Positions 40,201-51,059 of a stretch of DNA of 64,000 bases are shown in pieces. A program made the translations under genes and the position numbers. The notes below the pieces were generated by a model. It was not told where the DNA came from. It was given only the letters and a program-made list of their open reading frames with translations, and ran no database searches. The stretch lies in contig NC_132896.1 of assembly GCF_030463535.1 (NCBI RefSeq), forward strand, positions 27,963,709 to 28,027,708. The letters are read 5' to 3'. Source of the stretch: Salminus brasiliensis (lineage: Eukaryota; Chordata; Actinopteri; Characiformes; Bryconidae). How positions within the stretch are numbered: position 1 is the stretch's first letter; the number at the start of each line of letters is the position of its first letter.

Positions 40201-43200
40201 AATGTAAACACACTCAGTGTCAGATTCATTATGTGTTTTAAAACTGCAGAATTGCTTGCAGCAATGCCCTTATAATGATAGATCCCTTGTAAATCCCAAA
40301 TAAGAAAACCGTGGTGAATGTCAAAATTTTCGTAAAACAACTGCATAAGTAGATTCTAGGAAGACATATCAGTGGTTTAATGGAGATCATGTGTATATAC
40401 TGTATGAATTCCTTCAAGAATAAAAATATTTTCCTCTAGCAGTATTCCAGGTTTCTCACCTGTGGATACTTTAGTCCAAGAGATAGCAGGCTTGGGATCT
40501 CCAGATGCCTGACAGCGCAGGAGGACGTTCGCCTCTGCCATTGCAGACATGGTGACGGCGTCTGTTGTAATGATCCTGGGTTTCACTCCGCTACCCATCA
40601 GGTTGGGAAAGGGAAGTGCCGTGCTCAGTTTCTTTATTCCAAAATGACTGTAGTGCCAGCGGTTGCCGTACAGAATGCTGGCTGTAGTGTGTGGCTTGCT
40701 GGTAGCTGCTACAATAGAAGGGGCAGTCACAGGTTTGTAGATGCTTGGGAATTTTGGAGTTGGTAGGGGTCCCAGTTTTGGCTGGTAAATTCTTGGTTTT
40801 GGTGTAACTAGCTTTCCCAGCTGTGCCAAGCGGTAGGCATCAAGCTGGGATTGCCGGTATCTGTTTCGAAGCCTATTGAAGAGCAAGTAGTCTCTCATTC
40901 TAGAAGATGTGCCACTATGCGGGGGGATGATTCGGGGGACAGCGGTTGCTGCTAACCAAGGGACATGAGTCGTGGGCTCTGCTGTTTGTGCTGTGATTTC
41001 GAGGCGATTAGTGACTCCTGCATTCCTTCCTCCTGGGTGCAGCAAATGCCATGTTCTGTCAAGAGAGGAATGGTGCCTTGAGCCATGAACTGTGGGCCAG
41101 ATTGGGATGCGGTTGGTATACGTCCAGAACGGAGATGCAGTGTAAGGCCTTGGTGTAATTGGCAAGCGGTTTCTTTTCTGAGTTAACCAGGGGTGGACAG
41201 GCAAGCCAGGACTCTCAGGTCTGACTTCTGAGTTGTCCACTTTCTGTCTGTTAAAGTTCTTCAGGGATGGTTTCTCTGTGGTTTGCGGTTCTCTTTGTGT
41301 CGTAGGAGGTTTAATATTGGTGATTTCTATACTAGGAGGACTTGTAACTATTATTCTGTATTTGTCTTGACTTGTCCTTCTACTTGTCCAATCAGTGTGC
41401 TCTCTTTCATGTCCATACTCATCTTGAGTTGGTGCTACTGTGGCGAGAGTGAGGTGTGTTGTACTTGCGAGGGTTACTGATCCTTGATATTGTTTAGTAC
41501 CTTGAGATTCACTAAGCTTCTCTTTTTGTAAGGTGTTAGACTTTGGTCCTACTGCCACATTTAGACTATCTCCAACCTGGGGGTCATGCTCACTTAGAAC
41601 TTGAGACTCTGTGACAAGTTTACTGTCTTTTGTACTTTTATTTATAGTTTGAAAGTGAGTGTACAGGGAGCTGGTGGCTGGTTTGGGAATTGCTGAAGTC
41701 GATGGCACTGTGAATGTAACTTTTATTGTGGCTGGTGGAGGGCGGGTAGGTTTTTGTAGAGGGAACCTTCTTGATCCAGGTCTTCTGCCGTATTGCCTTC
41801 GTCTTTGTTTGAAAATAGGGTTGTTATTTGATCTTATTCTTGGCTCTATGTTGGAGTTTATCGGTGATAATGTGGTAAAGGAATTTTTAACTGCGATCAA
41901 ATTGGGATTGTTGGAATCACCAGTCTTTTGATGCTGTTTTTCTCCATGTGCTGAACTTTGATCTGTATGCTCTGTTTCCGGTGGAGGTACCATCAGTTTA
42001 GTACTGATACCAATTATATGTGGAACAGTGGTAGCACTGCTAGGTGCTGTAGTAGGAGAAGGAGTCATAGGGGCAGGAGTTGTCGTCGTGGTTGTCCTTG
42101 TCGTGGTTGTACTTGACGTGGTTGTTGTTTTTACTGTTGTTGTCGTCACTGCTAGTGTTGTCACAATTGTCTTAGGTTGCATGGTTGACACTTTAGCAGT
42201 AGCTTTTGCTAACATTTGTGCCCAGCGGCCTGGGTCAAGCTCTTTGACAGATTTATTTGGTTTCCTCACATTCTCCTTGATCCGCTTCCCCTTAAAACCC
42301 TGTCGATGCATTCCACCTGAACCCCTGTGTTTTCCATCCCCCCTGTGTGGTGTTTGCTTAGAATTTGGCCTTAGAATTTCTTGGTATCCTGATCCCTCTG
42401 TGTCCTCACGGTCAAATAAAGGATATTCAACCTTGATCTCGCTACCATCTGTTGGGTCTTCTTCTTTTTCACCACTTACAACCACCAGATGAGACAACAT
42501 GTCGGCCCCATAAAGATTTGCAGCTAAACAGCTGTATTCCCCAGCATCCTTGTGTGTCACTTTTTTAATGATCAGTGTATTATTTTGTGACACATAGATT
42601 CTTCCCCTTGCTTCGGATGTCTTTAGGATCTCATGCTTTGGTAGGTACCATCTGGTCTCAATTGGCTGAGATGAAGTAACTGAACAAGGAAGACTCAGTG
42701 ACTCTCCATTCTCCACAGATATCTTCTTTCCATTTAAATCACTGGGACTAAGAAGACGTTCCCTAACCGCAAGCCTATACGAAACTATGTCCACATCCAT
42801 CTCAGACCTAACAAAGCAGTGATAGAGGCCGCTGTCGGACAGGCTTGCATTTCTGATGACTAGTCTGTTATGCTCAGACACAATTCTTTGGGAGTCAGTT
42901 TTGTCTAAAGTAGTTAAATCGGGAAGCATCCACTCCACAGACTGATGTCCTGAGCTCAGCACATTACAGTCCAGAGCAACCTCAGAGTGCTCCAGCACTG
43001 TCTGAATCCTCCCTGGGGCTCCTCTCAGAATCAAAGCCCAGGAAGAGACTGCGTCTTCTTGCTCACCCCTTCCACTGATGTGCTTTGATATAAAAGTGGA
43101 GAAGTTCAACACTAGCTTTTTGGTTGTGGTCTTGCGCCTGTTCAACTGAAGAGTGACCTTGGGTTGCAGAAGCCAGGCCGGTTCAGCCATCAAATGTCCT

Positions 43201-46200
43201 TTGAGCTCTGTAAAGTAAGGGGAGTCCTCGCTTGTGGTCTGGGAATACTGAAAAGTCACCTTTGAAGTGTTCTCATGCCTTGCCCCTCGCTCCAGGATGG
43301 CTGGACTCTCGTAGTAGTAGGCGACTAACCTCCACAGATTCTGTAGAGCATCCCTGTCAATCTCGCACTCCAGCAGGGTCTGCAGGGTCACATTCACTGC
43401 TACCTCTTCCAGTCTTTTTAGCTGTTCCCATGCCATGGAAGTTCCTTCAACTGGACGAGTCACGTCGCAGGCCACATGGGCCCTGTTTCCATGGCTGTCG
43501 GACAACACGAAAGTCAAGTGGCCAAGTGGATGCTCCAAGTCCTTGATGTAAGGAAGGTCTGGCTCCTGGTCCTCCCAGGCGCTGCTCTCTCCCATCTTCA
43601 GCGGGGACTGAAGAGTGGGCCTGTCACAGGAGAGCTTCTGGGCTGAGAGCTGGAAAATCTGGCTGTTGTTGAGGGGCTGCGGTGAGGTGCACACTGCACA
43701 GTTCTCAGCAGCTGCAGAGTCCCGGTCCTTTTTGCACTTAATCACTCCTGCAGGGATAAAGGAAGCAAGAGAGAACTGGTTACTGGTAAGTTGTGGTGGG
43801 CTACTAAGTTGTGGCCACCACTTAGTAAAACATGGGAACGCGATAATTACATTTTGGCCACGACTTAGTAGACGTGGGAAAGAGATCCTAAATCATGGCC
43901 ACGATTGAAAAAGAGTCATGGATAAGTCAACTTAGTAAGACGAGATCTTATTCCCATGCTTTACTAAGTGGTGGCCTCAACTTAATTATCTTGTTATCAC
44001 ACCTTACTAAATCGAACCCATGCATGGCTTCATACTTGACCTCTAATGGCTTTTTTGTGTGGAAGCAGGGCTTGCTACTAAAAGAAGGAATGTTAAAGTT
44101 TCTAAGTAAGTTTCAAGTCTCAGTGTTTTTTTTAATTGGTGATCACGCACAGTAGAAAAGTAGAAAAGAGTACAAAAGAAAAAAAAATACTGTTTAAACG
44201 TACACCAGTGTGTTAGGACTCTTGGTTGACCCCAATACACTCCCATACTAAAATTAGCCTGGCTCAGCATCAGCACGGGGCAATGTCTACGCTCCACTCA
44301 CTTACATTTAAACCCCCAGATGATCTACACCTTACCCCTTTTAACCCTGTAGCCCTGCTAATTGAGTAATAAGCCTTGGAGTGTTAAAGGGTTAAGCTTT
44401 TGTCTTCCTCAGGTATTCCAGCCTAAGGCTCTTCCCATCCCTTATAGTTAACCGTGGGCCCTTCGGCCATCATAAGGAAGCAGGTCGATGGGGCCTCCGC
44501 TCCCCCATGAAACCCCTAAGGTGAAGGATAAAGTAAGCACATGCATTCTCATTTTTAGATCCCAGAGCTCCTTGAATATGTTCCATAACAGAGTGGTTCA
44601 CAACAGCAACATGGGAAAATACAGGGCATGGAAATAGAAAGTGCTGAAGCAAGAGAAATAAGAAGGCCTAAACAACCTGGTGCTGGTGACATCCTATATA
44701 AATTAAATCAAGTAGCCATAGCCACCACTTAGTAAGGCATGGGAACAAGATATTTAAGTCTTGACCACATCTTAGTAAGGCATGGGAAAAAGATCCTAAG
44801 TTGACTTATTAAGACAAGATCTTGTCCCGACGCCTTACTAAGGGGTGGCCATGACCTATTTTTCTCATTTCCACACCTTACTAAGTGGTGGCCACATCTT
44901 AAGATCTCAGTCCTCCATGCTAAATTTTATTTATGACATTAGATTTGATTTCACCTGACTGTCCATAAGCAAATGCACAGCAATGGAGTGGTTTCCAGCA
45001 GCAATATGGGAAAATACGGGCCATGGAAATAGAAAGTGACGAAGCAAGAGAAAAAACAGGAGGCTGAAACAACTGCTGCTCTTGAGCTTGGTGCTGCAGT
45101 ATTGAGGGAGGAAGTGTCTGTTCTAAATCAGGACTTAATTTAAAGCTTTTCTTGGGAAGTGGTTTTGCTCTCCCACTGGTGTTATTCCAAGATCGATCCA
45201 GTTTATCCAACCACTTTATATAAACTTTAAGTAAGTTTGCTTTAGTCTTATTGATTGTACAGGATGGGTTATACAGCCGAAACATTTCACTCTTATAAAT
45301 AATGGTGCCCCAATTTTGGATGTTATTTTTTTACTAAAGCCACTAAAGCCACATTTGGACGAGTTTAGTTTTACATGGGGAGGTGGAGTAATGTAGTTTT
45401 ACTTCTGGACGTCTGTAATAATCTAAGGCAGATTCACATGGGATAAGAAATCTTGGCATAAATGACTGACATGGGAGTGGCTACTCGACTTACATACTGC
45501 CACCACTTCCAGAAAAACATAACGTGTGATAACGTGACAATGATGACGTGACAATCTAATAACCCAGTGATAGTAATACTGACATTCTAGTGTGATTAGC
45601 AGCTAAATAAATTAGCAGCTACATGTTCATAACAATGACTAGCCTAAAGCTGCCAGTGATGTGTTCAAGATGTGTTTTAAGGAATCAAACGTATTTCTTC
45701 TGTGGCATTGCTTAAAGGACCATTTGTGGTTCACCGTCAAACCTTTACAGTATGTGAGGGTTTACTTAATGTTCAAAAAGGTCTTCACACTCTCCTACAC
45801 TCTCCAACATAAAGATGCTACAGGTTCCTCTAAGAGATGCCAAAATAGGACAAAAACAATGACGTAATCTGTCTTTATGACGTAAATGAACTTTATGTTC
45901 ATGTCAGTTCACAAAGCTCTCACCCTCATGCTTCTTATCCCACTCTAAGAGCCAGCGGAGTTGACAGTCGCAGGTCCAGGGATTTCCATGTAGGGAGAGA
46001 ACCTCCAGCCTGCTCAGGTGCTGAAGAGTGCCAGGCAGTAGGTAGTCCAATAGGTTGTCTGCAAGGTGAAGGTGCCGCAGGCCTGAGCCCCAGAAGGTGC
46101 CCAGGAGAGAGAGGGTGGTGAATGTGTGTGGGTGCAGGTCCTGCAGCTTGTTTCCTTCCAGCTGAAGCAGCTTTAGTGAGGTTAATCCGTTAAAGGAGAA

Positions 46201-47513
46201 AGGTTCGATGAAGCTGATTTGGTTTCGGTCTAGGTGAAGGCGTACCAAGCTGGTCAGGCCCTCGAACATACCGGGGTCTATTGTCTTCAGCTTGTTGTAG
46301 CTAAGCTTTAATATCTGGGAGAGTAAAGGCAGACAATCATCGCACTTAGAATTTCACTTTTCGAGATGGAATAAGAGATAGTAGAGGACTAAATAAGATG
46401 TGTACTTCATATGACCATATGTATATATATACACATATCCACATGGCCATATATATATCTTATGCTGTATCTTATGCTACAGATACAGACCTGAAGATAA
46501 CGTAAGTGGTAAAAGGATCCTGAAGCCACAGAGTTGATGTCGTTACCATGCAGCATCAGCATCTCTAGTTGGTGCAGGTTCTCAAAATCTGAGTGACCCA
46601 CAGCTGCAATACTGTTATACCTTAATGGGAAATAAGAGAGAGCATGGATAAGGATTCACTTTAACCTGTTTAACAACCTATGGCCCTCCTATGGCCGGCC
46701 CACTGCCCGGAGGTGTTATTATACACTTCTATTACCAATACGAATAGCCCCACCAGTTTGTACAGAAATTCCTGTAGTTACTGAGTAATACACCTTAGTG
46801 TGTAATAAGCCTTTCTGCTCTAAGGGATTAAGACTAATGGGTGGATGGATGGATGGATGGATGGGGCAAAATACCAGGAGGAAATCTGTTTCAGTCTGCC
46901 AAAAACCAAAGCTTGGAACAACAAAAAGGTACTAATATGAAACAAGAATCTTTGGCACAGTTTGCAAAATGGGGTCGACAAGCATCATTCAACCAACCTA
47001 AACAATCTGCAGCAAATCTACCAGGGATAATGGGTGAAAATCACTTGTGACAGACACAAAGCTGGTTCTACCAAGTGCTAGTTTACTGGGGTAGAATATT
47101 AATGCAAGATCAGCAGACAAATAATGAATATTTGAAGAATATTTTTGACTTTAAGAGAGCAATCTGTACTAGTATCGTTTGAAGCATCTGAACGTATACA
47201 TGAATATACATAAATATGTGTCATAAACATTCAAATCATTTTATATATTTATCTACAACCAAAACATTGATTCTCCACATCGACAGTGTAGGAACAGAAC
47301 GGCCTACCCCAGGTTGACTCTCTCTGTGTCCTTGGGCAGATTGCGTGGGGGAGAAGGCAGATGGCGGAAGGTGCAGTGCACCTCTTTCGGGCTGGGGCAG
47401 CTGCAGGACCGGGGGCATGCACATAGACATGCAGGCAAGAGGAGGATGAGGAGGAGGAGAAGCAGCAACAGTGCTGCTTTCAGCCAGGGAGCGGGGACAC
47501 CCAAGGGAGCCAT
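35294..47513 (-). CDS. mxra5: MXRA5-like LRR/Ig matrix protein
   Basis: MXRA5 (adlican) is a large secreted proteoglycan-like protein of the extracellular matrix. Six coding exons (47308-47513, 46491-46620, 45924-46314, 40460-43747, 38222-39125, 35294-37202) join in phase to 2275 aa; human MXRA5 is about 2828. In order: a leucine-rich signal peptide; an LRRNT (CPRSCSCPSPKEVHCTF); LRRs to about 215; an LRRCT (NPWTCDCQLRWLLEW...KCKKD); a juxta-LRR domain with AEPAWLLQP and QLNRRKTT; two Ig-C2 domains (about 490-667); a Thr/Pro-rich linker (about 670-1290); then ten more Ig-C2 domains to the C-terminus FKATYLQVI. KPRIITTDAV...WTKVSTG and ASNAAGADTL match MXRA5 better than its paralogue IGSF10. 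The a/b fish paralogue is not resolved. Confidence 0.93.
38222..39125 (-). CDS. mxra5: mxra5 exon, Ig 3 (end) to Ig 6 (start)
   Basis: 904-bp exon for residues 1339-1639. It holds the end of Ig3, complete Ig4 (SVYLGKPFSLDC, SWILPD, YKCIASNAAGAD) and Ig5 (HCTAKGEPVPLLKWVLPDSS), and the first half of Ig6 up to VWRLPSK. Acceptor ctctacag, donor gtacca. Confidence 0.93.
39585..40216. mobile_element. MITE in mxra5 intron
   Basis: 632 bp bounded by perfect 15-bp inverted ends, TGAGTGTGTTTACAT and its complement, with further near-terminal 'aatcngattat' symmetry. No coding capacity. It lies between two mxra5 exons. Confidence 0.85.
40460..43747 (-). CDS. mxra5: mxra5 giant exon: juxta-LRR, Ig 1-2, linker, Ig 3 start
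   Basis: 3288-bp uninterrupted exon for residues 243-1338. Contents: LRRCT end (KCKKDRDSAAAENCAVC), the LWRLVAYYYESP and QLNRR domain, Ig1 and Ig2, a glycosylation-prone linker with a nearly pure Thr run at about 770-810 (plus 42050-42165), basic QRRRQYGRRPGSRR, and the start of Ig3. The DPGRWAQMLAK motif matches the human NPERWADILAK site. Acceptor ccctgcag, donor gtgaga. Confidence 0.95.
43790..44010. repeat. Palindromic 'gtggccacgacttagtaa' repeat
   Basis: Several head-to-head and tandem copies of ttagtaa..catgggaa and gtggccac, many reading the same on both strands. In the mxra5 intron upstream of the giant exon; related to 44705-44910. Confidence 0.7.
44705..44910. repeat. Second copy of 'ttagtaaggcatggg' repeat
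   Basis: Further copies of the family at 43790-44010 in the same intron, including gccaccacttagtaaggcat and its reversed form ccttactaagtggtggc. Confidence 0.7.
45924..46314 (-). CDS. mxra5: mxra5 exon with main LRRs and LRRCT
   Basis: 391-bp exon for residues 113-242: ILKLSYNKLKTIDPGMFEGL, LVRLHLDRNQISFIEP, LKLLQLEGNKLQDLHP, LRHLHLADNLLDYL, LEVLSLHGNPWTCDCQLRWL. Consensus LxxLxLxxN repeats with a C-terminal cysteine cap. Donor gtgaga after CATGAGG. Confidence 0.95.
46491..46620 (-). CDS. mxra5: mxra5 exon with first LRRs
   Basis: 130-bp exon for residues 69-112 (YNSIAAVGHSDFENLHQLEM, LMLHGNDINSVASGSFYHLR). Acceptor ccattaag, donor gtctgt. Confidence 0.9.
46842..46864. repeat. (GGAT)n repeat
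   Basis: Five to six GGAT units in an mxra5 intron. Confidence 0.9.
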
Positions 47514-47537
47514 GGCTCTCTCATGCCATCCTCTGAC
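47308..47537 (-). CDS. mxra5: mxra5 first coding exon (signal peptide, LRRNT)
   Basis: Coding starts at ATG 47511-47513: MAPLGVPAPWLKAA, then an extreme Leu run ending PACLCA, a classic signal peptide, followed by the cysteine cap and EVHCTFRHL...ERVNLG. The acceptor ctctccccag at 47538 shows at least one upstream non-coding exon. Two nearer-5' ATGs in this exon are out of frame. Confidence 0.9.
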
Positions 47538-47739
47538 CTGGGGAGAGTAAATCTGTGTAAGTATGTGCCCAAGTACCATGAAGAAGATATACCATTTTCA
47601 TAAATAGCCAAGCAGCCAGTGTAAGCTAACGCAGCATGGTTTAATAATAATCTAGGATGATAAACAAGGCCAGAGCATGGAAGTCCATTCCCACCACTTC
47701 AGATTTCTGCCTTCCAAAAGCATAAAGCATCTAAAAATA

Positions 47740-48490
47740 ATGAGAATGTTTCTCAAAATAGCAAGAAAGGTTGTTTAAATCTTGAATCCATGTCAAAATA
47801 TTGAGGATTGATGAAAGTGACTCAAAATAATGAGATCTTTAATAATAATGTCTCTTTCAAAGTGACTCAATCACTCAGTATCTCATAATAATAACTTAAC
47901 ATCTTAAAATAATATGTGATTCTATCAAAATAATAACATACTTTCTCAAAATAATAAGGCTGTATCTCAAAATAACAAAAGAGTATCTCTACATAATTAC
48001 TTAATATCTCAAAATAATGAGGGCCTATCTCAAAATAACTGAGAAGTATCTCAATAGAATTACTTAGTATCTCAAAGTAAATACTTAGCATCTCAAAATA
48101 ATGAGATTCTATCTGAGAATAATTACTTAGTATTCCCAAATAATAAAGGTGTATCTCAACATAATAACTTTGTGCCTCAAAATAATGAGATGCTATCTTA
48201 AAATGACTTAGTATCTCAAAATAATGAAGGGGGATTATCTAAGCATAGTTATTTAGTATCTCAAAATAGTGACTTAATATCTCAAAATAATGTGGTCGTA
48301 TTGCAAATTAATGACAATGTATCTCAAAATGTTGAAGGAGCATCTCAAAATAATGACTTAGTATCTCAAAATAATGAGAATTCTCTTAAAATAACACAAT
48401 TACAGTAATTTTATAATAATTACTTACTATCTCAAAATGCCGACTTAGCGTCTAGTAATTAAGTTAATATATAGTCTCTCAAAACAATGA
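47740..48490. repeat. Degenerate 'tatctcaaaataatga' tandem array
   Basis: Some 40 loose copies of a 17-20 bp unit (atctcaaaataatgagatgct / gacttagt). Its translation looks like a regular YFEILS peptide repeat on the minus strand, but this is an artefact of the unit. In mxra5 intron 1. Confidence 0.9.
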
Positions 48491-48499
48491 GATATGGTA

Positions 48500-49570
48500 T
48501 AGCAATTCACTTTGGACGTTCTGGATGTTAAGTTATACCAGGGGAGCAGATGCAGGAGGACCTGGTTGCTGTAGTTCTGTTATTGCTTTTGAACTGTGCT
48601 TCTTGGCCTGGTTCTCTTTCGTCACTACTTTGTGCAAGACGTGGTGACATCCCTATTATACCATGACTCACTGACCACAGAGCACTTCGCATGACACGGT
48701 TGGCTACCAAGCGTGGTAACTGTCATGTGGTAGAGTCATGCTGGTAGGTCAGGCTTCTTAAAAACCCAGTAGTAACTCTTAGAAGAGTATGTATTAGTTG
48801 AAGGATGTCTGTGAGTTGCATGAACACAGCATTAATAAGAATGGGGGATAAATACAGAATAAATGGGGGCTGTTTATTTTGAAAGATGATCCTTTTAGGC
48901 TTCTTCACATTACTGCTGTGCATTGTGCAACAACAGCCAGTGAGATATTTGGTGTCACACGTCTTTCCGCCCACGCAGAACTGCTGAGTCCTCATGAAAT
49001 AAATCATTGCTCAAGTTTGTTTTTTTTTTCTTTAGGAAGCACACAGCATTAGCTTCATACCGCAAGCCTCTGCTAGCAAGCCCTCGACAGCCCAATTACA
49101 CCAACAATCTTTAAGAGGATGATGACAAGCGCAGGGCTTCCTAAATGCCAAAATATTTAGACTCCAGGGCAAAGAAAGTCAGTGAGGCCCATGTCTTGTT
49201 TTTCTTTTTTTATTTTTTTTACTTGTTCTAGCTTGGGTTGTTTCAAGACTTCTTCATTTAGAGGGTGAGCATGGCAACCTATGAGGCTTGATTTATTTGC
49301 CTGTCAGTGGCACGATAATGACCCATGATGATTTGGATAATTTTGGAAAATGAGCTCCTCCGGCTACACCGGACACATGCTGGTGGAATTATCTCCCTTT
49401 TTACTGTAGCAGGGAAAGAGGAACTGCTTGAGTTTATTAAACCAGCCTGTTATGTTGCCAGCACATTTATGGTATCAAATATTACCTGTGCGTTTCATAC
49501 ACGACCGTTCAGAAGTTTGAAATCTTTTCATATTTTAGTACGTTTATATTAGTACGTTTTGCTATTTTAC
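48500..49570. other. mxra5 intron 1, unrecognised part
   Basis: No exon or familiar element seen. Confidence 0.5.
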
Positions 49571-49579
49571 ATACAGCGT

Positions 49580-50340
49580 CAGCTCATACAGTGCCTTGGA
49601 GATATTAAAATCTGGAATTTCAATGGATTTTGAAATGAATTAAACAAATAATGTTTTAATATATAAAGAAAAGAAAAGTGGTTTGTGCATATGTATTCAC
49701 CCTCTTCGCTATGAAGACCCTAACAATTATCTTCAGAAGTCACATAATTAGTCCCCCAGTCTGCAGTGTCACATGATCTTAGAGTAAAGTATATGGAATC
49801 GCTGTCTAATGAAAAACATGTATCTCCAAAGTGGCGACTTTACAGGAGAAAGCAAAAATGTTCTATCAACAATAAGAGATAACTCCAAGTAATTTAGAGC
49901 ATTTTTATTGGTCCATCCATCCAGAATTATTTACACTGTGTACAGAGCAGCTACAGGGTTTAAACAATGGAGAAATCTAAAAATGGAGATACATGTTTTT
50001 TATTGGATGGCAGCAATATATATATATATATATACCTATAGGCCCCAGAGTCTGCAACTCCAAACAGGTCAGGGACAAAGTTGTGGAGAAGTACAGATCA
50101 GGGTGGGGTTCTAAAAAATATCCCAAACTCTGAACATCCCACAGAGCACCATTAAATCCATCATTAAATAATAGAAAGAATATGCCACCACAAAAAACCT
50201 GCCAAACAAGGGCCGCCTACCAAAACTCAGACCAGGCAAGGAGGGCATGAATCAGAGAGGCAAGAAAGAGACCAAATAGCTGGAGCTCCACAGCAGAGAC
50301 TGGAGTATCTGTCAGTAGGGACCACTGTAAGCCATACACT
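49580..50340 (+). mobile_element. Tc1 transposon remnant, 5' half
   Basis: The 'tacagtgccttggagatatt' end and 'gtattcaccctctt' follow the usual Tc1-type fish terminus. At 50135-50340 the sequence matches the Tc1 transposase helix-turn-helix coding region at nucleotide level (caccattaaatccatcatta, aagaatatgccaccacaa, gaccaggcaaggagggcat, ctggagtatctgtc). Frameshifts break it and the catalytic half is absent. Confidence 0.8.
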
Positions 50341-50755
50341 GAACTTTTTGGACATTAAAACAATCCGCAGAAGCTACTTTGAATTAGCTACTTTGAATAT
50401 TACACATATTTTGACAACAACAACAACAACAAACATTCACCAATGATAAATAATAAACTTCAGTGATGTATTTATAGGTTTGTGTCCAGACGAAGGCCTG
50501 AGTAGGCCGCAATGCTTTGGCAGATTTTCATACTTTGCCTTAATAGTGCCCTCCTATGGAAACCGACTACCAGGTCCATGAGGTGTTTCACATCTTAAAA
50601 CCCTATAAATAGATCATTAAAGTTACCAACTATGTGTAATATTAACTTAAGCATTCAGAGTAGTTCCATTTTTGTCTCATCTGACCAGAATACCTTCTTC
50701 CATATGTTTGGTCTTCGTGGTCTGCTTGCTTGGTTTTGTTGCAGACTCTGGGGCC
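50041..50755. repeat. Inverted repeat pair, 18 bp arms
   Basis: ggccccagagtctgcaac (50041-50058) and its exact complement at 50738-50755, each beside an atatata run. The arms probably come from opposed copies of the same Tc1 family. Confidence 0.85.
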
Positions 50756-51059
50756 TTTCAGAACAGATATATATACTGCATACAGAGATCCTGTGACAGA
50801 TCATGTGACACTTGTGACACTAACACAACATGCTGGCACATTTTTAAACTTTGCCACGTGTTAATAAAGGCTTTTTATACTTGTTCTAAGAAGCTGTGTC
50901 CAGAATTTATTCATTTTTTTGCTCTGGAAGAGCGTATATCTACTTTCCCTTGCGGATGCATATGGATTACACTGCTTTCACTCTCCTAGCATAGAGCCTT
51001 TGATACAAGCCATTATTTATTTATTGTTCCAACTAATTATTAAAATTATATAAACATCT

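Noticed and set aside
42028-42492. Plus-strand valine-rich frame inside the mxra5 giant exon
   Set aside because: Antisense of the Thr-rich linker; valine runs are the complement of ACN codons.
35294-47513. Identity as igsf10
   Set aside because: The domain plan is the same, but WTKVSTG, ASNAAGADTL, VYLGKPF and the juxta-LRR motifs fit MXRA5 better.
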